Shown here: one piece after another, positions 40,338-48,180 of the stretch
Numbering within the stretch: the first letter of the stretch is position 1
Layout: every line of letters begins with the position of its first letter
Source of the DNA: Mycobacterium sp. MBM
GTDB lineage: Bacteria > Actinomycetota > Actinomycetes > Mycobacteriales > Mycobacteriaceae
Assembly (NCBI GenBank): GCA_021648845.1
Contig: JAKJHY010000018.1
Coordinates: 1-64,000, forward strand
Reading direction: 5' to 3'
DNA: 64,000 nucleotides
Translations under genes and position numbers: made by a program
Notes under the pieces: model-generated
Told to the model about the DNA's origin: nothing
The model's input: the letters and a program-made list of their open reading frames with translations, nothing else
Databases searched by the model: none

Positions 40338-41051
40338 GTGCGTCTGACCGCCCGTTCGGTGGTGTTGAGCGTCCTGCTCGGCGCGCACCCGGCCTGGGCG
40401 TCGTCGGCCGAACTCGTGCTTTTGACAGCGGATTTCGGTATCCGGGAGTCCACGCTGCGGGTGGCGCTGACCCGAATGGTGAGCGCGGGGGATCTGGTGC
40501 GCTCGGCGGACGGCTACCGGCTCTCGGAGCGACTGCTGGCCCGGCAGCGCCGCCAGGACAGCGCGATCGAACCGCAGGAGCAACCCTGGGACGGGACGTG
40601 GACGACGCTGCTCATCACCAGTGTGGGCGCCGATGCCCGCACCCGCGCCGAGCTGCGGAACACCCTGCTGCAGAGTAGGTTCGGTGAGCTGCGTGAAGGG
40701 GCGTGGCTGCGTCCGGACAATCTCGGGGCGGACCTGCCCGACGAGGTGCTGGCCAAGGTGCGGGTGCTGCGCAGCCGCGACACCGATCCCACCGGGCTGG
40801 TGGCGCAGCTGTGGGATCTGCCGGCCTGGGCCCGTGCGGGCGAGCGGTTGCTCGCCGAGATGGCCGAGGCCACCGATGTGCCCGGACGTTTCGTGGTGGC
40901 CGCCGCCATCGTGCGCCACCTGCTGACCGATCCGGTGCTGCCGGCCGAACTGCTCCCGGCGCGTTGGCCAGGTGAACGGCTCCGGCTGGCCTACCGGGAT
41001 TTCGCCGCCGAACTGGTCGCGCGGCGCGACAACGAAGCGGAGGCAGTGTGA
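40338..41051 (+). CDS. PaaX-family transcriptional regulator
   Basis: The 237-residue protein is PaaX-like: N-terminal winged helix with SSAELVLLTADFGIRESTLR and VALTRMVSAGDLVR (about residues 22-56), then the central domain WDGTWTTLLIT and LREGAWLRPDNLG. PaaX proteins repress aromatic-acid and acyl-CoA degradation genes and sense CoA thioesters. It is embedded in the fadE8-echA4-echA5 operon (3 bases after echA4, 4-base overlap with echA5), so an acyl-CoA-responsive autoregulation is plausible. It corresponds to Rv0674. Confidence 0.9.
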   Translation: MRLTARSVVLSVLLGAHPAWASSAELVLLTADFGIRESTLRVALTRMVSAGDLVRSADGYRLSERLLARQRRQDSAIEPQEQPWDGTWTTLLITSVGADARTRAELRNTLLQSRFGELREGAWLRPDNLGADLPDEVLAKVRVLRSRDTDPTGLVAQLWDLPAWARAGERLLAEMAEATDVPGRFVVAAAIVRHLLTDPVLPAELLPARWPGERLRLAYRDFAAELVARRDNEAEAV

Positions 41052-41815
41052 GCGAAGGCGGCGTGCGGGTCGAACGAGATGGCCCGGTGACCACAGTGAT
41101 CATGGACCGCCCCGAGGCGCGCAATGCGGTCAACGGCCCGGCCGCGGCCCAGCTGTACGCGGCGTTCGACGAGTTCGATCGCGATGACAGTGCGTCGGTG
41201 GCGGTGCTCTGGGGCGATAACGGAACATTCTGCGCCGGTGCCGATCTCAAGGCCATCGGGACCGCGGACGGTAACCAGACCCACCGCAGCGGTCCGGGGC
41301 CGATGGGGCCCACCCGCATGGTGCTGTCCAAACCGGTGATCGCCGCGGTCGGCGGATACGCCGTGGCCGGAGGTCTGGAACTGGCGTTGTGGTGCGACCT
41401 GCGGGTCGTCGAGGAGGACGCCGTATTCGGGGTGTTCTGCCGGCGCTGGGGCGTGCCGCTTATCGACGGCGGCACGGTGCGCTTGCCCCGGCTGATCGGG
41501 CACGGCCGGGCGATGGACCTGATCCTCACCGGGCGCGCCGTCGGCGCCCAGGAGGCCATGCAGATCGGGTTGGCCAACCGGGTGGTACCCAAGGGGCAGG
41601 CCCGCGCGGCCGCCGAGGAACTCGCCGCGCAGCTGGCCGCGCTCCCGCAGTCGTGTCTGCGCGCCGACCGGCTTTCGGCGATCCACCAGTGGGGTGAGAC
41701 CGAGCCGGCGGCACTCGATTTCGAGTTCGCCAGCCTGGCCAAGGTGTCCTCGGAACTGCTGGCCGGTGCCCAGCGGTTCGTCGACGGCGCCGGCCGGCAC
41801 GGGGCGCCGGGCTAG
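41048..41815 (+). CDS. echA5: Enoyl-CoA hydratase/isomerase family protein (EchA5)
   Basis: The 255-residue crotonase-family protein shows VTTVIMDRPEARNAVNGPAA (about residues 13-32), WGDNGTFCAGADLKAIG (first oxyanion loop), AVGGYAVAGGLELALWCDLR (second loop) and FCRRWGVPLIDGGTVRLPRL. The GTG start at 41048 overlaps the PaaX stop by 4 bases. It corresponds to Rv0675 and completes the operon. The exact CoA ester is not known. The next gene is convergent, 11 bases away. Confidence 0.9.
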   Translation: MSEGGVRVERDGPVTTVIMDRPEARNAVNGPAAAQLYAAFDEFDRDDSASVAVLWGDNGTFCAGADLKAIGTADGNQTHRSGPGPMGPTRMVLSKPVIAAVGGYAVAGGLELALWCDLRVVEEDAVFGVFCRRWGVPLIDGGTVRLPRLIGHGRAMDLILTGRAVGAQEAMQIGLANRVVPKGQARAAAEELAAQLAALPQSCLRADRLSAIHQWGETEPAALDFEFASLAKVSSELLAGAQRFVDGAGRHGAPG

Positions 41816-41826
41816 GGCGCCGAAGG

Positions 41827-42225
41827 CTAGCCCTTACTGACCTTGTTGCCGCTGCCGAGATCTTCGACCTTGGGGTCGCCGGCCTTGTAAACCACGGTGT
41901 TGTCGATGCCGACCACACTGATCTCGTTCTCGACGTTGTCCAGCGTCACCTTGTTGTCGGCCCCGCCGATGTTGACGCTGGAGCAGCTGCCCTTGATGGT
42001 CAGCGTGTTGTTGGACCCGCCCACGTTGAGGGCCTTGCCCTGCGCGCAGTCGATATCGGCGGTGGTGCCGAACGATCCGTAGTTGATCGTGTTGCCGATC
42101 TCGACCTGTGCGCCCGACGTGCCCGCGGTGACCGTCGGGGCAGCGGAGTCGCCGTCAGATCCGCATCCGGTGAGGCCGAGTGCGAGCGCCACGGCGGCGA
42201 CGGTTCCTGCGATATGGGTGCGCAT
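41827..42225 (-). CDS. DUF3060 lipoprotein
   Basis: The 132-residue protein has a lipoprotein signal: MRTHIAGTVAAVALALG followed by LTGCGSD, with the lipobox Cys at about residue 21. The mature part has DUF3060 features: repeats of an asparagine-rich beta pattern such as GGSNNTLTIKG, GGADNKVTLDNVENEISV and GIDNTVVY, likely a small beta-solenoid. Function unknown. A second DUF3060 protein, with a cleavable signal peptide, lies two genes upstream on the same strand at 42934-43323. Confidence 0.85.
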   Translation of the reverse strand: MRTHIAGTVAAVALALGLTGCGSDGDSAAPTVTAGTSGAQVEIGNTINYGSFGTTADIDCAQGKALNVGGSNNTLTIKGSCSSVNIGGADNKVTLDNVENEISVVGIDNTVVYKAGDPKVEDLGSGNKVSKG

Positions 42226-42257
42226 GATTCCTCGATTCGTAGCCGGTCGTATTCAGC

Positions 42258-42929
42258 CTAGGTGAGCGGCACGTTGATGATCGGCCGTCGTTCCCCGGCG
42301 CCCGGGCCGTCGAAATGCCACCATTCCCCCGAATAGACGCTGAGCCCGCCGGCCGCCATGGCCGCACGCAGCACCGCCCGGTTGTATTGCGCCGCAGCGC
42401 TCACCCCGTCGGTGGCATAGGCGTTGGCGGTGGCGGTGAAATCGTCGAAGCCGGTGCCCATCTCCGAAAGACTGGTCGCGCCGGCGGTGGTGACATCCAC
42501 CGATCGCCCCGATTCGTGGCTCTTGGAATACGGGCCCGGCTGCGCCACCCAGGCCGGGTTGGACACCACCTCGAACATCCTGACCTGCACGTCGTGCGGT
42601 CGGTAGCAGTCCCAGAACACCAGCCGCAACCCGCGGGCACGTAGCTGGGTGGCCGCGGTCGCCAGTCCGTCGGCCAGCGATTCATGCACCAGACACCGCG
42701 CACCCGCCGGGTACAGCGGTGCCCCGACAAAATTGTCCGCCGTGGCATACCGCAGGTCGATGACCGCGTCGGGCACCGCGGTGCGGACGTCGATGAACCC
42801 CACGGCCTGCGCCGCGGCCGAGACCGGCGGGATCAGCGGCTCACCGTCGGCCACCGTCATCACCTCCGGATGCGTTGCCGCGCCGCCCAATCCGCACAGC
42901 AGGGCGAACAGTGCGATGAACCGGCGCAC
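42258..42929 (-). CDS. M15-family D-alanyl-D-alanine dipeptidase, VanX/DdpX type
   Basis: The 223-residue exported protein has a signal peptide (MRRFIALFALLCGLGGAA) and the VanX-like zinc dipeptidase core: VIDLRYATADNFVG, LVFWDCYRPHDVQVRMF, SKSHESGRSVDVTTAG (zinc His and Asp) and SGEWWHFDGPG (catalytic Glu and zinc His). Such enzymes hydrolyse D-Ala-D-Ala; with an export signal, a role in peptidoglycan turnover or nutrient use is more likely than glycopeptide resistance. GTG start at 42929, 4 bases after the stop of the DUF3060 gene, so it is coupled to it. Confidence 0.88.
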   Translation of the reverse strand: MRRFIALFALLCGLGGAATHPEVMTVADGEPLIPPVSAAAQAVGFIDVRTAVPDAVIDLRYATADNFVGAPLYPAGARCLVHESLADGLATAATQLRARGLRLVFWDCYRPHDVQVRMFEVVSNPAWVAQPGPYSKSHESGRSVDVTTAGATSLSEMGTGFDDFTATANAYATDGVSAAAQYNRAVLRAAMAAGGLSVYSGEWWHFDGPGAGERRPIINVPLT

Positions 42930-42933
42930 CGGG

Positions 42934-43323
42934 TCAGGCCGGCGCCCAGTTGACGCGGTTGGTCATGCCGAGTTCTCGGCCCCGGTCGATCACCGCGGGC
43001 GCGCCATTGTGATAGATCACGGTCTGGTCGTAGCCGTACACGGTGACGTCGTTGATGATGTTGTCGGCGATGACGACGTTCGACGAGCCCTGCAGGGTCA
43101 CCGCCCAGCAGGTGCCCTTGGCGTTGATGGTGTTGCCGGTTCCGTTGACCAGCAGTGTGGCGTTGTTGCAGTCCAGCGTCTGCGTGATGCCCTGACCGGT
43201 GATATGGGTGTCGCCGTTCTTGGCCTGTGCCGACGGCGCGGCCAGCCCGGCCAGCAGCAGCGGAGTGACCAGTGCGCCCGCCGCGATCGACCGGCTCCGA
43301 CTTTTCACACGCAGAGTCGCCAT
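42934..43323 (-). CDS. DUF3060 secreted protein
   Basis: The 129-residue protein has a basic start (MATLRVKSRSRS) and a cleavable signal peptide ending APSAQA at about residue 34. The mature part has the DUF3060 pattern: ITQTLDCNNATLLVNGTGN, INAKGTCWAVTLQGSSN, VVIADNIINDVTVYGYD, with two cysteines that may pair. It is paralogous to the lipoprotein at 41827-42225. It is first in a three-gene minus-strand cluster with the D-Ala-D-Ala dipeptidase. The ATG at 43323 was chosen because the signal peptide starts there; upstream sequence does not look coding. Confidence 0.87.
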   Translation of the reverse strand: MATLRVKSRSRSIAAGALVTPLLLAGLAAPSAQAKNGDTHITGQGITQTLDCNNATLLVNGTGNTINAKGTCWAVTLQGSSNVVIADNIINDVTVYGYDQTVIYHNGAPAVIDRGRELGMTNRVNWAPA

Positions 43324-43422
43324 GGGTGAACAGAGTACGGGGCCCGACCCGTTCCGTGGCGCCGGTTGCCGGGTTTGCCGTCCGGTCGCAGACCGCGTTG
43401 GCGCTGGGTAGCGTGTGCAACG

Positions 43423-43977
43423 ATGCGCGCGCGTGGCTCCCGGACGATCCTCCGGTCTCTTGCCGTGGCAGCCACCGTGATGGCCGCCGCGGGTTGCACG
43501 CAGCAGGTCGGCGGCGTGGCACAACCCATGCGCTCGGCCGACGCTGATGACTACGCCGACGCCGGACGCGGCTACGGCTACACCGACGACCGCTGCGGAT
43601 TGCTCACCGACGACTCGGTCCAGTCCATGCTTTCCGCCGATGACGTGGTCCGGCCGTACAGCGGCGCGGTGTGCCAATACGTGCTGACCCGCGGCACGAG
43701 CCTGATCGATGCGACGTTCGCCTGGTTCGACACCGGCGACCTGGGGCGCGAGCGCGCGCTGGCGCTCGACCGTGGCGCCCAGGTCAGCGATACCGTGATC
43801 GAGCGCAGGCCCGCGTTCCTGGCCAGCCGGGACACCACCGGTTCGGGCTGTGCGGCGACCGCTGCCGCCGCCGGCGGCGTGCTCAGCTGGTGGGTTCAAG
43901 TGCGCAACACCCCGGGGGTGGACGCCTGCCCGCAGGCCCGCATGCTGCTGTCGGCGACGCTGAGATCGGATATGTGA
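43423..43977 (+). CDS. DUF3558-like lipoprotein
   Basis: The 184-residue protein has a lipoprotein signal (ILRSLAVAATVMAAAGC; lipobox Cys at about residue 25). The mature part resembles DUF3558, with CGLLTDDSVQSMLSADDVVR, CQYVLTRG and GSGCAATAAAAGGVLSWWVQ, four paired-type cysteines. The ATG at 43423 is eight bases downstream of TAGCGT, suggesting a leaderless mRNA. It forms a two-gene operon with the next DUF3558 lipoprotein (one base between stop and ATG), like the lprB-lprC pair of M. tuberculosis; equivalence is not proven. Confidence 0.82.
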   Translation: MRARGSRTILRSLAVAATVMAAAGCTQQVGGVAQPMRSADADDYADAGRGYGYTDDRCGLLTDDSVQSMLSADDVVRPYSGAVCQYVLTRGTSLIDATFAWFDTGDLGRERALALDRGAQVSDTVIERRPAFLASRDTTGSGCAATAAAAGGVLSWWVQVRNTPGVDACPQARMLLSATLRSDM

Positions 43978-43978
43978 C

Positions 43979-44509
43979 ATGCGCCGGCCCGCGATGATCG
44001 CCGCCCTTGCCGCCGCCGTCTCGGTGGCGCTGGCCGGTTGTGGCACCGGCGAGACCGAGCGGGCGGCTCCCGCCGCCGGCCACCAAGAGCCCGGCGGCGG
44101 GTTCCGGGGCGGGGACTGCCACGGCATCACCGACGCCGATATCGCGCGGGTGACCGGCGCCGCCCAGTTCACCAAGGTGCTCGTCAACGACACCGGCTGC
44201 TTCTGGCAGGAGAACTCGGTGGTCGGCACCTTCGGGGCGGGGATGGGCATCTCGACCTGGTGGTACCGGGGCAGCGATATGGAGATCGAGCGGGAACTGG
44301 AGAAGCGGGCCGGCCGCACCATCAGCGAGCTCTCCTTGGAGGGCAACGACGGTTTCAAGGCCTACGACGCCAACGCCTGCAGCATCTATGTGGCCAAGGG
44401 CGACGATCTGATCACCTGGTCGATCCAGACGATGAATCCCGCCACCTTGCCCCCGCTGTGCGCGATCACCGACGAACTGGCCAAACTCAGCCAGGACCGG
44501 GTGAACTAG
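43979..44509 (+). CDS. DUF3558 lipoprotein
   Basis: The 176-residue protein has a lipoprotein signal (MIAALAAAVSVALAGCGTG; lipobox Cys at about residue 20). The mature part contains GDCHGITDADIARVTGAAQF, TGCFWQEN, YDANACSIYVAKGDDL and ATLPPLCAITDELAKL, the cysteine pattern of DUF3558. The function is unknown. The ATG follows the stop of the preceding lipoprotein gene by one base. A TetR gene follows after 53 bases with its own ribosome site. Confidence 0.85.
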   Translation: MRRPAMIAALAAAVSVALAGCGTGETERAAPAAGHQEPGGGFRGGDCHGITDADIARVTGAAQFTKVLVNDTGCFWQENSVVGTFGAGMGISTWWYRGSDMEIERELEKRAGRTISELSLEGNDGFKAYDANACSIYVAKGDDLITWSIQTMNPATLPPLCAITDELAKLSQDRVN

Positions 44510-44562
44510 AGTCATTAGTCAACCCGGCTTCGGGGGATCACGACGAACCGGAGGGCGGGCGA

Positions 44563-45129
44563 ATGGCAGCGCGGGCGACCAAACTGAGCCGCGACGCAAT
44601 CGTGAACGCCGCGTTGGCCTTCCTGGACCGCGAAGGGTGGGACGCGTTGACCATCAACGCGCTGGCCACCCAGCTGGGCACCAAGGGCCCGTCGCTGTAC
44701 AACCACGTCCAAAGTCTCGAAGACCTGCGCCGAACAGTGCGGATGCGGGTCATCCGGGACATCATCGGCATGTTGCACGCCGTCGGTGAGGGCCGCACCC
44801 GCGACGATGCCGTGGTCACCATGGCCAGTGCCTACCGCAGCTACGCCCACCACCACCCGGGCCGGTATTCGGCGTTCACCCGGATGCCGTTGGGCGGGGA
44901 CGATCCCGAGTACACCGCCGCCGCCCGGGAGGCCGCCGGGCCGGTACTGGCCGCGCTGGCGTCCTACGGTCTGGACGGCGATAACGCGTTCTATGCCGCG
45001 CTGGAGTTCTGGTCCGCGCTGCACGGCTTCGTGCTACTGGAGATGACCGGGGTGATGGACGATGTGGATACCGACGCGGTGTTCACCGACATGGTGCTGC
45101 GGTTGGCCGCCGGCATGGAGCGCAGATAA
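44563..45129 (+). CDS. TetR-family regulator (full-length copy; Rv0681-like)
   Basis: The 188-residue protein has a TetR HTH (LTINALATQLGTKGPSLYNH, about residues 29-48) and a WHG-type C-terminal domain (SAFTRMPLGGDDPEYTAAAR, then FWSALHGFVLLEMTGVMDDV). Start ATG 44563 follows CGGAGGG. In M. tuberculosis the TetR gene Rv0681 is directly upstream of rpsL; here rpsL is 16 kb away, next to a copy of only the 3' part of this gene. The last 249 bases before codon 187 are repeated at 60572-60820 with one silent mismatch. The end reads CGC AGA TAA here and CGC CGG TAG in the copy. Confidence 0.92.
   Translation: MAARATKLSRDAIVNAALAFLDREGWDALTINALATQLGTKGPSLYNHVQSLEDLRRTVRMRVIRDIIGMLHAVGEGRTRDDAVVTMASAYRSYAHHHPGRYSAFTRMPLGGDDPEYTAAAREAAGPVLAALASYGLDGDNAFYAALEFWSALHGFVLLEMTGVMDDVDTDAVFTDMVLRLAAGMERR
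44875..45123 (+). repeat. Left copy of 249-bp direct repeat flanking the island
   Basis: These 249 bases, the 3' part of the TetR gene, recur at 60572-60820 in the same orientation. The only difference is A at 44946 versus G at 60643, a silent change (GTA/GTG). The repeat begins at a TTC codon and stops after the codon for Arg186. Confidence 0.97.
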
Positions 45130-45151
45130 CCGGCTCGCCGATTCTCGGCTT

Positions 45152-45169
45152 GTCGGCCGTTCGGCCGAC
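45152..45169 (+). terminator. Short hairpin after the TetR gene
   Basis: GTCGGCC (45152-45158) pairs with GGCCGAC (45163-45169) around GTTC, 22 bases after the TetR stop. It may end the TetR transcript before the island operon promoter. Confidence 0.5.
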
Positions 45170-45195
45170 CATTGTTGCTAGAGCGTCAGAAACGG

Positions 45196-45224
45196 TTGCC
45201 CCGTTATCCGTCAACGGTTAGCTT
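45196..45224 (+). promoter_or_regulatory. Probable promoter of the island operon, with direct repeats
   Basis: TTGCCC (45196-45201) and TAGCTT (45219-45224) are 17 bases apart in an unusually AT-rich stretch. AACGGTT occurs twice, at 45191-45197 and 45213-45219, overlapping the -35 and -10 elements, and could be a regulator site. The leader to the GTG of the FtsK-like gene would be about 90 bases. Confidence 0.5.
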
Positions 45225-45321
45225 TATCGAGCAACGTCGAGATTGTGACGTCAAGAGAAGAACCTGAGTCGTTTTCCGTTATTAGCTGGAAGCCGTGGGT
45301 GATCGATGAGGGGGATGCTCG

Positions 45322-48180
45322 GTGACAGCCGATGGGCGCAGTCGTCGCAGGATTCACCTTGAGGGTGAACTCGCGGCTCCTGCACCTCGCCAGCCGCCGC
45401 CGATAGCGGTGCCACCGCCCCCGCCACGGAAGCCCGGCCAGGAGTCGTCGCAGTCGACGACACCCAGGCTGCCCTCGGCTGCCGACAACGCGGCCGCGTC
45501 CTCGCTGGAAGCGGAACTGCGGGAGCGGGTGACCGCGCTGTCGGCCGAATCCGATCGCATCGCCACCAGCATCGCCCGGCACAGCGATGACGAGTTCCGT
45601 GGGCTTGATACGTCGATCACTGCCCGACAACGCAATATCCTCACCTGCCGTGACGCCGCTGTGGAAGCCGCCGCGCGACGGCATCAGCAGCAGGTCAGCG
45701 AAGCCGCGGAGGCCGTAGCCGCCTGGGCGAACGCCGTCGCGCCCGGGGCGGCGAGCCTTCCGTGGACCCAACCGTGGCCGCTAGCGCCTCAGCCGTCGAC
45801 CCACGTGCGGTTCGGCGCCACCGCGCTGGGACCGGCGGTGGCGCCGTTCCTGGAGCACCGCAGTTGGGCCGTGTACGGTGACGAGGCCACCGCCGTTGAT
45901 CTGGTGCGGCAGGTCATTTTGCGTACCACCGCTCAGGTTCCGTTGCGTCATCTGCGGTTGCGGGTGTTCGATCCTCGCATCGAGGGCCCGCTGGGATTTC
46001 TGGCCGACCTGCGCGACGCCCATCCGGACAGCTACTCCGCGCCCGCCCACACATCCGTAGACCTGCACGCCGTGCTGGCCGACGTCACCGCGTCCGCGTC
46101 AACGGCGGCCGAGCAGATCAGCGCCCGCCATGTGCGCAGCCTCGGCGAGCTCTGGCTCGAGGACGGACGGCCGGTGCACCCGTACACGGTGCTGGCGGTG
46201 TTCAGCTACCCGCTCGGAATCGACGAGGCGGCCCAGGCGTCCCTGGTGCGCTTGGCGCAGTCCGGGGCCACACGCGGCGTCTCCCTGCTCGTACAGGTGG
46301 ATCCGACGGCGGCACCGGCCCGCGACGTCCGGCCGGGCGAGCTGCTTGACCTGATGACCCCCTTCGAGGCTGAAGACGGCCGCTGGCACACCTCGCTGCT
46401 GCCCGAGGCCATCGAAGTGGTGGCCGACCCACCGCCGACGCGGGATCAGGTCAAGGCGGTGCTGGAACGCTCGGTCAGCGAGGTGAGTAATGACACCGGG
46501 CCCACGGTCTCACTGGAACAACTCTTGGCCGGCGTCGTCGCCGACCCCTGGCGCGGCAACGTCGAGGATGGCATCGAGGCGATCATCGGACTGCGGGGTA
46601 GGGAACCGGTGCGGCTGGCGCTGCGTTCAGAAAATCCGCCGCATCCGAACATGTTGATCGGCGGTGCGGTGGGCCAGGGCAAGTCCAACCTGTTGTTGGC
46701 CATTATTTACTCGCTGGCCGCCCGGTACGCACCTGACGAACTCGAGATGCTGCTGCTCGACTTCAAACAGGGCCTGGAGTTCAAACGTTTCGACAAGGAC
46801 GCCGACGGCAGGAACTGGCTGCCGCATGCCCGGGTGCTCAGCCTGGAGAGCAGCAAGCCGTTCGGCCTGGCCGTGCTCGAATTCGTCCAGCAGGAGATGG
46901 AACGACGCGCCCAGTTGTTCACCGCCGCACGCTGCAACGGGTTTCGCGAGTACCGGCAGCACACCGGCCAGCCGATGACCAGGATGCTGCTCATCATCGA
47001 CGAGTTCCAGGTGCTGTTCGACGGTAACGACGATCTGACCACCAGTGCCGTGCTGTTGTTCGAACAGTTGGCCAGGCAGGGCCGAGCGTTCGGCATCCAC
47101 ATCCTGCTGTCCTCGCAGACGCTGTCGGGCATCTCGGGCCTGCAGGTCAAAGGCGATTCGATCTTCGCGCAGTTCCCGCTGCGGGTGTCGCTGAAGAACA
47201 CCGCCGAGGAGTCACAGGTGATCCTGTCCCGTGGCAACACCGCGGCAGCAGAACTCGTCTACCGCGGCGAGGTGGTGGTCAACCGCAACTTCGGCACCAC
47301 CTCTGCCAACGAGGTCGCCGTCGCCGGCTACGCCGAACCAACGTGGATCAACGCGTTGCAGAAACAATTGTGGGAAAGAGATTCTCGGCGCGCCGAGCCG
47401 TGGGTGTTCCTCGGCCGGGGATACGCCCGGTGGCCGGGCGCACTGCCCGAGCGCGACGTGCCCACAGCGGCCGTCGGTCGGCCGATCGCGATCACCGATG
47501 AACTCGTCGAGATTCGCTTCCACAGTGAGATCGACCAGGCCGTTGCGGTGATCGGTACCGGAAACACCGACGCCTCAGCCGTTTTGGGAGCCGCTGTCGT
47601 CACCGCCACTGCCGGATGGGAGGCCGGCACCCGGGTCATCGTGCTCGATGGGAGGTCCTCGGCGGGTGCGGACCCGATCCTGGGTTATGCGTTGGAACAG
47701 GTGCGCAGCCGGGGGATCGAGGTCCGGTCGGTGTCCGGTGATCAGATACCGGGCAATCTCATCGGTGAACTGTCCCAACAGCTGCGCACCAACACCCTTC
47801 CGACGCTGGTGGTAGGGATCGCGCTGGAGCGGGTGATCGGGATGACCGACGAGGTGCCATTGGATCCCGACGACGAATACGGGCCCCGCATCTCGGCGAC
47901 ATCGGTGCTGTCCGAACTCACCACCCATGGCAGTGTCCGCGGCCTGCACTTCATCGGTTGGTGGCCCACCTTGCGCGCGTTCAAGGCGCAGCTGTCTTTC
48001 GACCACGGTGTGTCGCGCTATGTGTTCCTCAGGGTCGGTCTCGACGATCTGCGCGAGATCGCCGGCCCCCAGGCACAGCCGGCCGAAGGGGCGCCCCGGG
48101 CGCAGTTCTTCGACCGTGGCTCCGATCGGGGACTGCAGGTGGTGGTTCCGTTCGAGCCCACCATCGGGAGTGCGTCATGA
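45322..48180 (+). CDS. FtsK/SpoIIIE-like ATPase with one active and two degenerate RecA-like domains
   Basis: The 952-residue protein starts with GTG after GAGGGGG. An N-terminal Pro-rich and coiled region (1-140) is followed by a RecA-like domain without a P-loop (VYGDEATAVDLVRQV at 184, then LRLRVFDPR). The active FtsK/SpoIIIE domain follows: Walker A GGAVGQGKS at 447-455, LLLDFKQGLEF, Walker B LLIIDEF with Asp560-Glu561, and HILLSSQTLSG. A third domain has a degenerate loop (VIGTGNTDAS, 743-752). No membrane segment is apparent. The layout recalls EccC/EssC motors of type VII secretion more than DNA-pumping FtsK, which has a gamma domain. It leads a ten-gene operon and overlaps the next gene by ATGA. 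Confidence 0.88.
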   Translation: MTADGRSRRRIHLEGELAAPAPRQPPPIAVPPPPPRKPGQESSQSTTPRLPSAADNAAASSLEAELRERVTALSAESDRIATSIARHSDDEFRGLDTSITARQRNILTCRDAAVEAAARRHQQQVSEAAEAVAAWANAVAPGAASLPWTQPWPLAPQPSTHVRFGATALGPAVAPFLEHRSWAVYGDEATAVDLVRQVILRTTAQVPLRHLRLRVFDPRIEGPLGFLADLRDAHPDSYSAPAHTSVDLHAVLADVTASASTAAEQISARHVRSLGELWLEDGRPVHPYTVLAVFSYPLGIDEAAQASLVRLAQSGATRGVSLLVQVDPTAAPARDVRPGELLDLMTPFEAEDGRWHTSLLPEAIEVVADPPPTRDQVKAVLERSVSEVSNDTGPTVSLEQLLAGVVADPWRGNVEDGIEAIIGLRGREPVRLALRSENPPHPNMLIGGAVGQGKSNLLLAIIYSLAARYAPDELEMLLLDFKQGLEFKRFDKDADGRNWLPHARVLSLESSKPFGLAVLEFVQQEMERRAQLFTAARCNGFREYRQHTGQPMTRMLLIIDEFQVLFDGNDDLTTSAVLLFEQLARQGRAFGIHILLSSQTLSGISGLQVKGDSIFAQFPLRVSLKNTAEESQVILSRGNTAAAELVYRGEVVVNRNFGTTSANEVAVAGYAEPTWINALQKQLWERDSRRAEPWVFLGRGYARWPGALPERDVPTAAVGRPIAITDELVEIRFHSEIDQAVAVIGTGNTDASAVLGAAVVTATAGWEAGTRVIVLDGRSSAGADPILGYALEQVRSRGIEVRSVSGDQIPGNLIGELSQQLRTNTLPTLVVGIALERVIGMTDEVPLDPDDEYGPRISATSVLSELTTHGSVRGLHFIGWWPTLRAFKAQLSFDHGVSRYVFLRVGLDDLREIAGPQAQPAEGAPRAQFFDRGSDRGLQVVVPFEPTIGSAS

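Noticed and set aside
45322..48180. Chromosome-segregation FtsK
   Set aside because: No N-terminal membrane helices and no gamma DNA-recognition domain; the operon context is accessory.
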